Part shown: piece after piece, positions 34,572 through 43,553 of the stretch
How the letters are laid out: each line of letters opens with the position of its first letter
Numbering within the stretch: the first letter of the stretch is position 1
NCBI RefSeq assembly: GCF_039536745.1
Contig: NZ_BAAAZE010000005.1
Coordinates: 496,001 to 560,000 of the forward strand
DNA length: 64,000 nt
From: Actimicrobium antarcticum
GTDB lineage: Bacteria > Pseudomonadota > Gammaproteobacteria > Burkholderiales > Burkholderiaceae_D
Reading direction: 5' to 3'
Notes under the pieces: model-generated
What the model saw: the letters and a program-made list of their open reading frames with translations, nothing else
Databases searched by the model: none
What the model was told of the DNA's origin: nothing
Program-made: the position numbers and the translations under genes

Positions 34572-35362
34572 TGAACAGCGATAGCAAGATCCTGCTGGAA
34601 GTACGCGGACTGTGCGCCAGCGTGAACGGCACAGCGATTCTGAAGGACCTCGATTTCACGGTGCGCAGTGGCGAAGTGCACGCGATCATGGGACAGAACG
34701 GATCGGGCAAGAGCACCTTTGCCAAAGTGCTGGCCGGGCATCCGGCCTATGAGGTGACTGGCGGATCGGTGCTGTTCGAAGGGCAGGATCTGTTTGCACT
34801 CAAGCCCGAGCAACGGGCGCGGGCCGGACTGTTCCTGGCGTTCCAGTATCCGATCGAAGTGCCGGGCGTGGTCAACAGCCAGTTCCTGCGCCTGACCTAC
34901 AACACGGTCCAAAAGGAACGCGGCAACGAAGAACTCGATCCGCTCGAATTCGACGACTTCGTCCGTGAAAAGATGCAACTGCTGGAGATGAGTCCGGACT
35001 TCCTGGACCGCAGTGTCAACGACGGTTTTTCCGGCGGAGAAAAGAAGCGCAACGAGATCCTGCAAATGGCGTTGCTGGAGCCGCGCGTGGCGATCCTCGA
35101 CGAGACCGATTCCGGCTTGGATATCGATGCGCTGCGCATCGTCGCGCACGGCGTCAACCAGCTGTCGACCCGCGACAATGCGATCGTGATGGTCACGCAT
35201 TACCAGCGCCTGCTGAACTACATCGTGCCGGATTTCGTGCATGTGATGGATGCCGGTCGCATCATCAAGACCGGCGGAAAAGAGCTGGCGCTCGAACTCG
35301 AAGAGCGCGGCTACGAGTGGGTCAGTGACGAGTATGCGGCAGCGCAAACGGTGACTGCATGA
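34568..35362 (+). CDS. sufC: Fe-S assembly ATPase SufC
   Basis: 264 residues. It is the ABC-type ATPase of the SufBCD complex. Walker A is GQNGSGKSTFAK, the signature is FSGGEKKRNEILQ and Walker B is VAILDETDSGLDIDAL. SufC differs from transporters in having no membrane partner. Two ATGs are adjacent at the start; the first overlaps the sufB stop. Its stop overlaps sufD. Confidence 0.97.
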   Translation: MMNSDSKILLEVRGLCASVNGTAILKDLDFTVRSGEVHAIMGQNGSGKSTFAKVLAGHPAYEVTGGSVLFEGQDLFALKPEQRARAGLFLAFQYPIEVPGVVNSQFLRLTYNTVQKERGNEELDPLEFDDFVREKMQLLEMSPDFLDRSVNDGFSGGEKKRNEILQMALLEPRVAILDETDSGLDIDALRIVAHGVNQLSTRDNAIVMVTHYQRLLNYIVPDFVHVMDAGRIIKTGGKELALELEERGYEWVSDEYAAAQTVTA

Positions 35363-36663
35363 GCGCCAGTGCGGTCCTGACCGGCGCATCATCCGGTCAG
35401 GCTGACACTGGCGAACAAGCGTGGCTGGATGCGTTGCGGGCGACGGCGACGCTGCGCGCTGCCGTGCTGACGCGGCCCACCACGCGTGACGAGGAATGGC
35501 GTTTTACGGACTTGTCGCCGTTTGCCCAGACCGCGTTTGCGCCAGCACTCGGCGCCAGTTCGCTGGAGCTCGACGACATCGCCGAGTTCGCGATCGAAGA
35601 AGCGCAGACGCGACTGGTGTTCGTCGATGGCATTTACGCTTCCGGGTTATCGACGCTGAAAGCCGACGAGGGTATTGTCGTCACCGATTTGCAGACCGCG
35701 CTGCTGCAGCATGCGCAGACGATTCAGGCTCATCTTGGAAACCACGCCGCTATCGATAGCGCCTATTTCGCAGCACAGAATACCGCCGCGCTCGACGACG
35801 CCGCCATACTCATCGTCCATCGGGATAGTGCGATCGTCGCTCCGATCCACGTGCTGTTCATCGCCACCCAAAAGGATGTCGTCAGCTTCCCGCGCTGCCT
35901 GATCGTTGCCGAATCCGGCAGCAGCGTGACCGTGATCGAGGATTACGTTGTGCTGTATCAGCCGCGCTGGCAGGAAGAAGCGCATTTCACCAATGCCGTG
36001 ACCGAAATCGCGTTGGCCGATTCGGCACGGATGACGCATATACGCTTGCAGCGCGAAGGTAACTGGGCTTTGCATATCGGCCTGTGTGCCGTCTCGCTCG
36101 GCCGTGCCAGCAATTACGAGTCGGTCAGCGTCGCGCTGGGCGCCCGTATTTCGCGGGTCAATGTGGATGTCGTTCACGACGGCGAAGGCGCCACCTGCAC
36201 GCTCGACGGACTGGCCATGATCGGTGGCCGGCAACTGGCGGACACGCATACCTTTGTCGATCACGCGAAGGCACATGGCATCAGTCGTCAGCTGCACAAA
36301 TGCATCGCCGGTGGCAGCGCGCATGCGGTCTTCAATGGCAAGGTGATGGTGCGACCCGGCGCGCAAAAAATCGATGCGCGTCAGTCGAACCGCAATTTGC
36401 TGTTGTCCGGCAAGGCGCATATCGACACCAAGCCGCAACTCGAAATTTTTGCCTCCGACGTCAAATGCACGCATGGCGCGACGGTTGGCCAGCTCGATCC
36501 GGATGAAGTGTTTTATTTGCAGAGTCGCGGCCTGAGCGAGGCCGCTGCACGCAACCTGCTGACCTATGCCTTCGGTGCAGAAATCATCGAACGCATCCCG
36601 GTCGCTTCCGTGAAGCGGCAGCTGGCGCAGAAGGTGCTGGAACAGACGAGTGGCCAGCCATGA
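35359..36663 (+). CDS. sufD: Fe-S assembly protein SufD
   Basis: 434 residues, paralogue of SufB with the same beta-helix fold. RDEEWRFTDLSPFA at the N-terminus and KCTHGATVGQLDPDEVFYLQSRGL at the C-terminus are diagnostic, including the conserved His of the HGAT segment at the SufB-SufD interface. It is needed for iron acquisition in the complex. Overlaps sufC and sufS by four bases each. Confidence 0.95.
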   Translation: MSASAVLTGASSGQADTGEQAWLDALRATATLRAAVLTRPTTRDEEWRFTDLSPFAQTAFAPALGASSLELDDIAEFAIEEAQTRLVFVDGIYASGLSTLKADEGIVVTDLQTALLQHAQTIQAHLGNHAAIDSAYFAAQNTAALDDAAILIVHRDSAIVAPIHVLFIATQKDVVSFPRCLIVAESGSSVTVIEDYVVLYQPRWQEEAHFTNAVTEIALADSARMTHIRLQREGNWALHIGLCAVSLGRASNYESVSVALGARISRVNVDVVHDGEGATCTLDGLAMIGGRQLADTHTFVDHAKAHGISRQLHKCIAGGSAHAVFNGKVMVRPGAQKIDARQSNRNLLLSGKAHIDTKPQLEIFASDVKCTHGATVGQLDPDEVFYLQSRGLSEAAARNLLTYAFGAEIIERIPVASVKRQLAQKVLEQTSGQP

Positions 36664-37904
36664 ACGACCTCATAACGCATGCCGATGCAATCGATGTTGA
36701 GCGTATTCGCGCCGATTTCCCGATCCTCGGATTGCAGGTGAACGGACACCCGCTGGTGTATCTGGATAACGCAGCATCGAGCCAGATGCCGCAGCCAGTA
36801 ATCGATCGGCTGGTGCGCTATCAAACCACGCAGCACGCCAATATCAACCGCGCCGTGCATACGTTGTCCGAGATCGCGACCAATGAATACGAAGCTGCGC
36901 GACGCACGTTGCAGCACTTCATCCGTGCGCGCTCCGAGCGTGAAGTGATCTTCACCAGCGGCACCACCGATGCGATCAATCTCGTCATGCATGGCTACGG
37001 CCGCAAGTTCATCGGCCCCGGCGACGAGATCATCCTGACCACGCTGGAGCACCACGCCAACATCGTGCCGTGGCAAATGCTGGCCGAAGAAAAGGGCGCA
37101 ATCGTTCGCGTCGCGCCGATCAATGATGCCGGCGAGGTGCTGCTGGATGCGTACCGGGATCTGTTCAACGAACGCACGAAGTTCGTTGGTCTCACGCATG
37201 TCTCGAACGCACTCGGCACCATCAATCCGGTCAGGCAGATGGTCGCGATAGCACATGAATCTGGCGTGCCGGTACTGGTCGATGGCGCGCAGGCGGTGCC
37301 GCACATGGCGGTCGACGTGCAGGACCTCGATTGCGATTTTTATGTCTTTTCGGGTCACAAATTGTGCGGGCCGACCGGCATCGGCATCTTGTATGGCAAG
37401 GCCGCGCTGCTGGAACGGATGCAACCGTTCAAGGGCGGTGGCGACATGATCCTGTCGGTAACCTTCGAGAAGACCGTCTACAACGCCATCCCGCATAAAT
37501 TCGAGGCCGGCACGCCGCCGATTGCGGCAGCCATCGGCATGGCCGCTGCGGTCGATTATCTGTCGGCTATCGGCATGCAGGTAATCAGCCGGCAGGAACA
37601 GATACTGCTGGAGTACGCCACCGACCAGCTGCAACAACTGCCGGGTGTGCGCATCATTGGCACAGCTGCAAACAAGGCGGCGGTACTGTCGTTTGTCATC
37701 GATGGCGTGCACCCGCATGACATCGGCACCTTGCTCAACGAGGACGGCATTGCGGTGCGCACAGGCCATCATTGTGCGCAGCCGGTGATGCAGCGTCTGG
37801 GGTTGCCTGCGACGTCGCGCGCCTCGTTCGCGTTCTACAACACCCTGGCAGAAGTTGATGCCCTGACCGCCGGCATACGGGCCGTGCAGAAAGTGTTTTT
37901 GTAA
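36660..37904 (+). CDS. sufS: Cysteine desulfurase SufS
   Basis: 414 residues, group II cysteine desulfurase. It removes sulfur from L-cysteine for cluster assembly. The PLP lysine is Lys234 (VFSGHKLCGPTG) and the active-site Cys372 lies in VRTGHHCAQPVMQRLG. It is coupled to sufD upstream and to sufU downstream (the TAA shares its last base with the sufU ATG). Since sufU and not sufE is adjacent, sulfur transfer probably uses the SufU type of partner. Confidence 0.97.
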   Translation: MNDLITHADAIDVERIRADFPILGLQVNGHPLVYLDNAASSQMPQPVIDRLVRYQTTQHANINRAVHTLSEIATNEYEAARRTLQHFIRARSEREVIFTSGTTDAINLVMHGYGRKFIGPGDEIILTTLEHHANIVPWQMLAEEKGAIVRVAPINDAGEVLLDAYRDLFNERTKFVGLTHVSNALGTINPVRQMVAIAHESGVPVLVDGAQAVPHMAVDVQDLDCDFYVFSGHKLCGPTGIGILYGKAALLERMQPFKGGGDMILSVTFEKTVYNAIPHKFEAGTPPIAAAIGMAAAVDYLSAIGMQVISRQEQILLEYATDQLQQLPGVRIIGTAANKAAVLSFVIDGVHPHDIGTLLNEDGIAVRTGHHCAQPVMQRLGLPATSRASFAFYNTLAEVDALTAGIRAVQKVFL

Positions 37905-38389
37905 TGGCTGATCCACGCGCGCTCTATCAGGAAATGATCCTCGACCACAATCGCAAGCCGCGCAATTTCGGAGTGCTCGAGCAGGCCACGCACCACGCGG
38001 CGGGACACAATCCGCTGTGCGGCGACCATATCGAGGTCAGCCTGGCGATGCAGGGCGAGACGGTCGAGCAGATCGCCTTCGAGGGCGCGGCCTGTGCCAT
38101 CTGTAAATCGTCGGCGTCGATGATGACGGTCGCCGTCAAAGGCAAATCGCAGGCCGAAGCCGAAATGCTGATCCGTGAATTCATTGCAATGACTACCGGC
38201 AAACTCGACATGAACAGCGACCACCATCTGGGCCGGCTGAAGGTGTTTGCCGGTATCGCCGAGCTGCCGGTGCGCGTCAAATGCGCGATCCTGCCGTGGC
38301 ATACCTTGCATGCGGCTTTCCATGCCATCGACAGTCTGTCGACCGAAGCGGAGCAGGACCCGATGCACGTGATGATTGGCGACGCATAA
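37904..38389 (+). CDS. sufU: SufU-type sulfur-transfer protein
   Basis: 161 residues. SufU accepts sulfur from SufS in Gram-positive bacteria through a zinc-bound site. Ligand candidates are visible: NPLCGDH, GAACAICKSS and VKCAILPW. The spacer between the second and third cysteine groups is long, as in SufU rather than IscU. The usual single-Cys motif has a second Cys (CAIC). The SufS-SufU pair in a betaproteobacterium is an unusual but known variation. Confidence 0.9.
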   Translation: MADPRALYQEMILDHNRKPRNFGVLEQATHHAAGHNPLCGDHIEVSLAMQGETVEQIAFEGAACAICKSSASMMTVAVKGKSQAEAEMLIREFIAMTTGKLDMNSDHHLGRLKVFAGIAELPVRVKCAILPWHTLHAAFHAIDSLSTEAEQDPMHVMIGDA

Positions 38390-38422
38390 TGAAATCCAAC
38401 CCACTTTTTGTTGAGGCCGAGC

Positions 38423-38983
38423 ATGCCAAAAATTGCTGAAATCGACGACACGCCGAATCCGAATGCAGTCAAGTTTACGCTGCACGAACCACTGAGCTGG
38501 GGGATTGCGCATTCCTATGACAACCCGGAGCAGGCAAAAAATGACGAGCTGGCGACGGCCTTGTTCGCGCTCGACCATGTCACCAATGTGTTCTACACCG
38601 ACCGCTGGCTGACCGTGACCCAGGATGGCGAGGCCGACTGGCCGGCACTGGTGCGTTTGATTGCCGTGCCGTTGCGGGCAGCGCCTGCGGCTACCGAACA
38701 GTCGGCGGCAATGGTCTCTGCCGCCAAGCTTGCGGTGCATGAAATGAGCGAGGACGAACAGGACCGCTTTGGCCGCATCAACGACTTGCTGGATCAGCAG
38801 ATTCGTCCGGCGTTGCAGGCCGATGGCGGTGACTTGCATGTATTGGGGCTGTCGGGCGATACGCTGAGCATCCACTACCAGGGCGCGTGCGGCACCTGCC
38901 CGAGTGCCATCGGCGGCACCCTCGCCAGTATCGAAAACCTGCTGCGCTCGATCGAGCCGGAGATTGCCGTGCAGGCCGTGTAA
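38423..38983 (+). CDS. Nfu-type Fe-S carrier protein
   Basis: 186 residues. An Nfu N-terminal domain (DDTPNPNAVKFTLHEPL, about 5-90) is joined to a C-terminal NifU-like domain (about 115-185) with the cluster-binding CGTCPSA. Such proteins deliver 4Fe-4S clusters to targets like aconitase and lipoyl synthase, both encoded just downstream. The start at 38423 is chosen because MPKIAEIDDTPNPN is the family N-terminus. Its TAA shares its last base with the lipA start. Confidence 0.92.
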   Translation: MPKIAEIDDTPNPNAVKFTLHEPLSWGIAHSYDNPEQAKNDELATALFALDHVTNVFYTDRWLTVTQDGEADWPALVRLIAVPLRAAPAATEQSAAMVSAAKLAVHEMSEDEQDRFGRINDLLDQQIRPALQADGGDLHVLGLSGDTLSIHYQGACGTCPSAIGGTLASIENLLRSIEPEIAVQAV

Positions 38984-39996
38984 TGTCTAAAGAGGATGAT
39001 TCCAGCATGACGATTGATACCATCACCTTCAGGAATGTCGTCTCCATCCTGCCGCCGGTTGTGACCGGCGACCGACCCGATCAGCAGCGTGGTTCTCTGA
39101 AGACCAAACGCGACGCAATGCCGCCGTCGGCCAGATTGCCGAAGCCGAACTGGATACGGGTCAAGGTGGCCTCGTCGGGCCGCTTTTCCGAGACCAAGGA
39201 AATCGTCCATGCCAACCGGCTGGTGACGGTCTGCGAAGAAGCCTCTTGCCCGAACATCGGCGAATGCTGGAGCAAGGGCACGGCCACCTTCATGATCATG
39301 GGCGACAAATGCACGCGCCGCTGCCGCTTCTGCAATGTCAGCACCGGCAGGCCGGACGCGCTCGATGCCGATGAGCCGGCGCGGATGGCCCGTACCATTG
39401 CATTGATGAAGCTCAGTTATGTGGTCATCACGTCGGTCGATCGCGATGACTTGCCGGACGGTGGCGCCAGTCATTTTGTTGCATGCATCCGCCAGATACG
39501 CGCTGCCGCGCCGGCCACGCGCATCGAAATCCTGACGCCGGATTTCGGTGGCCGACTGGACCTGGCGCTGGACATACTCTGCAGCGCGCCACCGGATGTG
39601 TTAAACCACAACATCGAAACCGTACCGCGTTTGTACAAGGAAGCCCGACCTGGAGCCGACTTCCAGAACTCGCTGAACCTGCTGAAAAATTTCAAGGCCA
39701 TGCATCCTTCCATCCCGACCAAGTCCGGCCTGATGGTGGGGTTGGGTGAGACCGATGACGAAATCCTGCAGGTGCTGCGCGACCTGCGCGCACACGGGGT
39801 GGACATGTTGACCATCGGCCAGTATTTGCAACCGACCGTCGGCAATCTGGCGGTGCAGCGTTACGTGCATCCGGATGGATTCCGGATGTATCAGGAAGAA
39901 GCAAACAAGATGGGTTTTGCCAATGTCGCTTCCGGCCCGATGGTGCGGAGTTCGTACCATGCGGATTTGCAGGCGGCGGGTGCGGGCGTGGTCTGA
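38983..39996 (+). CDS. lipA: Lipoyl synthase
   Basis: 337 residues from 38983; an alternative start is 39007. This radical-SAM enzyme inserts two sulfurs into protein-bound octanoyl groups. The radical-SAM cysteines are Cys110, Cys114 and Cys117 (CTRRCRFC) and the auxiliary, sacrificial cluster uses Cys84, Cys89 and Cys95 (CEEASCPNIGEC). The gene sits inside the SUF cluster, directly behind an Nfu-type carrier; lipB is not beside it. Since LipA consumes its auxiliary cluster in each turnover, it needs constant repair by such carriers. Confidence 0.97.
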   Translation: MSKEDDSSMTIDTITFRNVVSILPPVVTGDRPDQQRGSLKTKRDAMPPSARLPKPNWIRVKVASSGRFSETKEIVHANRLVTVCEEASCPNIGECWSKGTATFMIMGDKCTRRCRFCNVSTGRPDALDADEPARMARTIALMKLSYVVITSVDRDDLPDGGASHFVACIRQIRAAAPATRIEILTPDFGGRLDLALDILCSAPPDVLNHNIETVPRLYKEARPGADFQNSLNLLKNFKAMHPSIPTKSGLMVGLGETDDEILQVLRDLRAHGVDMLTIGQYLQPTVGNLAVQRYVHPDGFRMYQEEANKMGFANVASGPMVRSSYHADLQAAGAGVV

Positions 39997-40082
39997 CCCC
40001 CGCTTTGATCGCGCTTCATGCAAGCCAGGTACCAGAATACTTACAGCGCTTTATTTGATCGTCACATCACCCCGGAGTCACC

Positions 40083-40433
40083 ATGAATGCCATCGCCGAC
40101 ATGCCCGCACCCATCCTCTTCACCGATAACGCCGCCGCCAAAGTCGCGCAGTTGATCGAAGAGGAAGGCAACCCCGACCTGAAGTTGCGCGTGTTCGTGC
40201 AGGGCGGCGGCTGCTCCGGTTTCCAGTACGGTTTTACGTTCGACGAAGTCGCCAATGAAGACGACACCACCATGGAAAAAAATGGGGTGCAACTGCTGAT
40301 CGATTCGATGAGCTACCAGTATCTGGTCGGCGCAGAAATCGATTACAAGGACGATCTCGAAGGCGCCCAGTTTGTCATCAAGAATCCGGGCGCAACCTCC
40401 ACCTGCGGTTGCGGCTCGTCGTTTTCGGCGTGA
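40083..40433 (+). CDS. erpA: Fe-S insertion protein ErpA
   Basis: 116 residues, A-type carrier of the ErpA subgroup. Cysteines are in GGGCSGFQYGF and TCGCGSSF. ErpA delivers clusters to essential enzymes, in E. coli to isoprenoid-pathway enzymes and respiratory complexes. It lies 86 bases after lipA and 44 bases before acnA on the same strand. Confidence 0.95.
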   Translation: MNAIADMPAPILFTDNAAAKVAQLIEEEGNPDLKLRVFVQGGGCSGFQYGFTFDEVANEDDTTMEKNGVQLLIDSMSYQYLVGAEIDYKDDLEGAQFVIKNPGATSTCGCGSSFSA

Positions 40434-40477
40434 GCCCGGTTGGCTCGCGCACTTGCGGGTAATTTGAAGGAGCAGTC

Positions 40478-43219
40478 ATGCATGATTCATACGCCACACG
40501 CGATACCCTCGCCATTAATGGCACCGATTACACGATTTTCAGCCTGACCCGGTTGGGCCGGCAATTCGACCTGGCGCGCCTGCCGTATTCGATGAAGATC
40601 TTGCTGGAAAACCTGTTGCGCTGCGAGGATGGTGTCTCGGTCACCAAAGACGCCATCGCCGCCATCGCACAATGGGATGCCAGGGCCGAACCGGCGACGG
40701 AAATCGCGTTCATGCCGGCGCGCGTGGTGCTGCAGGATTTCACCGGTGTGCCGTGCATGGTCGACCTTGCCGCGATGCGCGACGCAGTCGTCAAACTGGG
40801 CGGATCGGTTGCCAACATCAATCCGCTGATCCCGGCAGAACTGGTGATCGACCACTCGGTGCAGGTCGACTCGTTTGGCCAGCGCGATTCGCTGGAGACC
40901 AACGGCGAGATCGAATTCAGCCGCAACGGCGAGCGTTACAGCTTCCTGCGCTGGGGACAGAAAGCCTTCGATAATTTCAAGGTGGTGCCGCCCAATACCG
41001 GCATCGTCCATCAGGTCAATCTGGAGCATCTGGCGCGGGTCGTGATGGAGCGCGAGATCGACGGCGTTCGCTATGCCTTCCCGGATACGGTCTTTGGTAC
41101 CGACTCGCACACCACCATGGTCAATGGGCTTGGTGTGCTGGGCTGGGGTGTCGGTGGTATCGAAGCCGAAGCGGCCATGCTGGGCCAGCCGAGTTCGATG
41201 CTGATCCCGCAAGTGGTCGGCTTCAAGCTGACGGGTCAGTTGCCCGAAGGCGTGACCGCAACCGACCTGGTGCTGACTGTCACGCAGATGCTGCGTTCGC
41301 TCGGCGTGGTCGGCAAGTTTGTCGAATTTTATGGTGACGGGCTGGCGAGGTTGCCGCTGGCCGACCGTGCGACGATTGCCAACATGGCGCCGGAGTATGG
41401 CGCGACCTGCGGCATTTTTCCGATCGATGACGAGTCGCTGAATTACCTGCGGCTGTCCGGTCGCAGCGAAGAACAGATCACGCTGGTCGAAACCTACGCG
41501 AAAGCGCAGGGGCTGTGGCGCACCGATCAGGAAGCCGAGTACAGCGCCACGCTGCATCTGGACATGGCGACCGTGCTGCCATCGCTGGCCGGACCGAAGC
41601 GGCCGCAAGACCGCGTGCTGCTGTCGGACATGAAAGCCAACTACACCAGCAACGTCATCGGCATGATCGCCGGGCGCAAAGCGGCGGAACCTGCCGTGCA
41701 GCGTTTTGAAGGCGAGGGCGGTGGCACGGCAGTCGAGCATGCCGCGTCGGTGCTTGCAGCAACTGTCGCCGTGGCCGATGAACCGGATTTTTCTCTCAAG
41801 GATGGCGCGGTCGTAATTGCCGCCATCACGTCCTGCACCAACACCTCGAACCCGGCTGTGATGCTGGCCGCCGGCCTGGTCGCACGCAATGCGCTGGCCC
41901 GAGGCCTGAAACCGGCACCGTGGGTGAAGACCTCGATGGCGCCAGGCTCGCTGGTGGTGACCGATTACCTGACCAAAGCCGGCTTGCTGGCCGACCTCGA
42001 ACAACTGGGTTTCTTTATCGTTGGGTATGGCTGCACCACCTGTATCGGCAATTCGGGACCCTTGCCTGCCGCCGTATCGCGCGAGATCGAACTGGGCGAC
42101 CTGGCGGTTGCGGCCGTGCTGTCCGGCAATCGCAACTTCGAAGGTCGGGTCCATCCCGAGGTCAAGATGAATTATCTGGCTTCGCCACCGCTGGTGGTTG
42201 CTTACGCGATTGCCGGTACGGTCGATATCGACCTGACCACCGAGCCGCTCGGTACCGGCAGCGACGGCCAGCCGGTTTACCTGCGCGATATCTGGCCATC
42301 GAATCAGGAGGTCGGCGACCTGATCGGGAGCAGCATCGGGCCCGAGATGTTCCGGCGCAATTACGCCAACGTCTTCGCTGGCGACCGGCGCTGGAACCAG
42401 ATCGCGTCGCCCGACGGCACGGTCTTCGCGTGGGACAGCGACTCGACCTACATCAAGAACCCGCCGTATTTCGATGGCATGCAAATGGCGGTGGGTAGCA
42501 TCGCCGATATCCACGGCGCCCGCATGCTGGGCCTGTTCGGTGATTCGATCACGACGGATCACATTTCACCGGCCGGCAATATCAAGGCCGATTCACCTGC
42601 CGGCCGGTTCCTGCAATCGCGTGGCGTCGCGCCAGCCCATTTCAATTCGTACGGCTCGCGACGCGGCAACGATGACGTCATGGTGCGCGGTACCTTCGCC
42701 AATATCCGTATCAAAAACCTGATGCTGGGTGGCCGGGAAGGCGGCGACACGATGCATTATCCGTCCGAACAGACGCTGTCCATTTATGACGCGGCGATGC
42801 TGTACAAAGCCAACGGCGTGCCGCTGGTGGTCATCGCCGGCAAGGAATACGGCGCCGGTTCATCCCGTGACTGGGCCGCCAAGGGCACCATGCTGCTCGG
42901 AGTCAAGGCCGTGATTGCCGAAAGCTTCGAACGCATCCATCGCTCGAATCTGGTGGGCATGGGCGTGCTGCCATTGCAATTTCTGGACGGGCAGGGCGCG
43001 GCGTCGCTGGGTCTGAAAGGTGACGAGACGTTCGACATCACCGGCCTGCGGGACGGTGCCAGCCGCATTGCCGATGTGGTTGCCCGCAGTGAGGATGGCA
43101 GGGCGGTGCAGTTCCAGGTGCAGGTGCTGTTGATGACGCCGAAAGAGGTCGAGTACTTCCGTCATGGCGGCATCCTGCACTACGTGCTGCGTCAGCTGGC
43201 GACCAGGGCAGCGGCATGA
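40478..43219 (+). CDS. acnA: Aconitate hydratase AcnA
   Basis: 913 residues, standard for AcnA/IRP-type aconitases. It isomerises citrate to isocitrate using a 4Fe-4S cluster. Ligand cysteines are in SCTNTSNP and YGCTTCIGNSG. The AKGTMLLGVKAVIAESFERI block and DSITTDHISPAGNI belong to the swivel domain. The GGAG ribosome site is about 9 bases upstream of the ATG. Its stop overlaps the next small gene (ATGA). It is a major Fe-S client, and its position behind erpA and nfu fits direct cluster supply. Confidence 0.95.
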   Translation: MHDSYATRDTLAINGTDYTIFSLTRLGRQFDLARLPYSMKILLENLLRCEDGVSVTKDAIAAIAQWDARAEPATEIAFMPARVVLQDFTGVPCMVDLAAMRDAVVKLGGSVANINPLIPAELVIDHSVQVDSFGQRDSLETNGEIEFSRNGERYSFLRWGQKAFDNFKVVPPNTGIVHQVNLEHLARVVMEREIDGVRYAFPDTVFGTDSHTTMVNGLGVLGWGVGGIEAEAAMLGQPSSMLIPQVVGFKLTGQLPEGVTATDLVLTVTQMLRSLGVVGKFVEFYGDGLARLPLADRATIANMAPEYGATCGIFPIDDESLNYLRLSGRSEEQITLVETYAKAQGLWRTDQEAEYSATLHLDMATVLPSLAGPKRPQDRVLLSDMKANYTSNVIGMIAGRKAAEPAVQRFEGEGGGTAVEHAASVLAATVAVADEPDFSLKDGAVVIAAITSCTNTSNPAVMLAAGLVARNALARGLKPAPWVKTSMAPGSLVVTDYLTKAGLLADLEQLGFFIVGYGCTTCIGNSGPLPAAVSREIELGDLAVAAVLSGNRNFEGRVHPEVKMNYLASPPLVVAYAIAGTVDIDLTTEPLGTGSDGQPVYLRDIWPSNQEVGDLIGSSIGPEMFRRNYANVFAGDRRWNQIASPDGTVFAWDSDSTYIKNPPYFDGMQMAVGSIADIHGARMLGLFGDSITTDHISPAGNIKADSPAGRFLQSRGVAPAHFNSYGSRRGNDDVMVRGTFANIRIKNLMLGGREGGDTMHYPSEQTLSIYDAAMLYKANGVPLVVIAGKEYGAGSSRDWAAKGTMLLGVKAVIAESFERIHRSNLVGMGVLPLQFLDGQGAASLGLKGDETFDITGLRDGASRIADVVARSEDGRAVQFQVQVLLMTPKEVEYFRHGGILHYVLRQLATRAAA

Positions 43220-43482
43220 CCGACGCTGCGGCTTCCGGTCGGTTGGTCCTGATCCCGGTCAACGATCGGGTCTTTCGCGTGCAGACCGAACGTGGCGAGC
43301 ACGTCGGCAACCTCAAGCACACGACCGGGCAGTGGAAATTCAAGGCCATCGGTTATGACGAGCGCGGTGATGTGATGCCGGGCTGGGGGCCGCTGACGGA
43401 TCGGCACAACACGGTATTCGCCGGTCCGGATGAGGCCATGGTGAATTCCGTACTGGCCAGTCCGATATTTGCCCCCATGTAA
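43216..43482 (+). CDS. Small conserved-looking protein coupled to acnA
   Basis: 88 residues, start overlapping the acnA stop by four bases. I do not recognise it. It has a basic beta-rich stretch (LVLIPVNDRVFRVQTERGEHVGNLKHT) and tryptophans in WKFKAIGYDE and PGWGPL, with no signal peptide, no cysteine and no membrane helix. The strict coupling to acnA suggests a linked expression level. A regulator or stabiliser of aconitase is possible but not shown. Confidence 0.65.
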   Translation: MTDAAASGRLVLIPVNDRVFRVQTERGEHVGNLKHTTGQWKFKAIGYDERGDVMPGWGPLTDRHNTVFAGPDEAMVNSVLASPIFAPM

Positions 43483-43553
43483 TAATCGCCCATTGACCAG
43501 GCGGCACTCGTTTGGTCGCATCACCTGATTTTCACCCTACACCGGAAACGCGC

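Noticed and set aside
36564..37916. A 450-codon open frame antisense to sufS
   Set aside because: It is a shadow of sufS and has no domain or start site.
40487..42562. A 691-codon open frame antisense to acnA
   Set aside because: It mirrors the codon pattern of acnA, has no ribosome site or known domain, and its residues are Arg/Asp/His-rich as expected for the reverse of a GC-rich gene.
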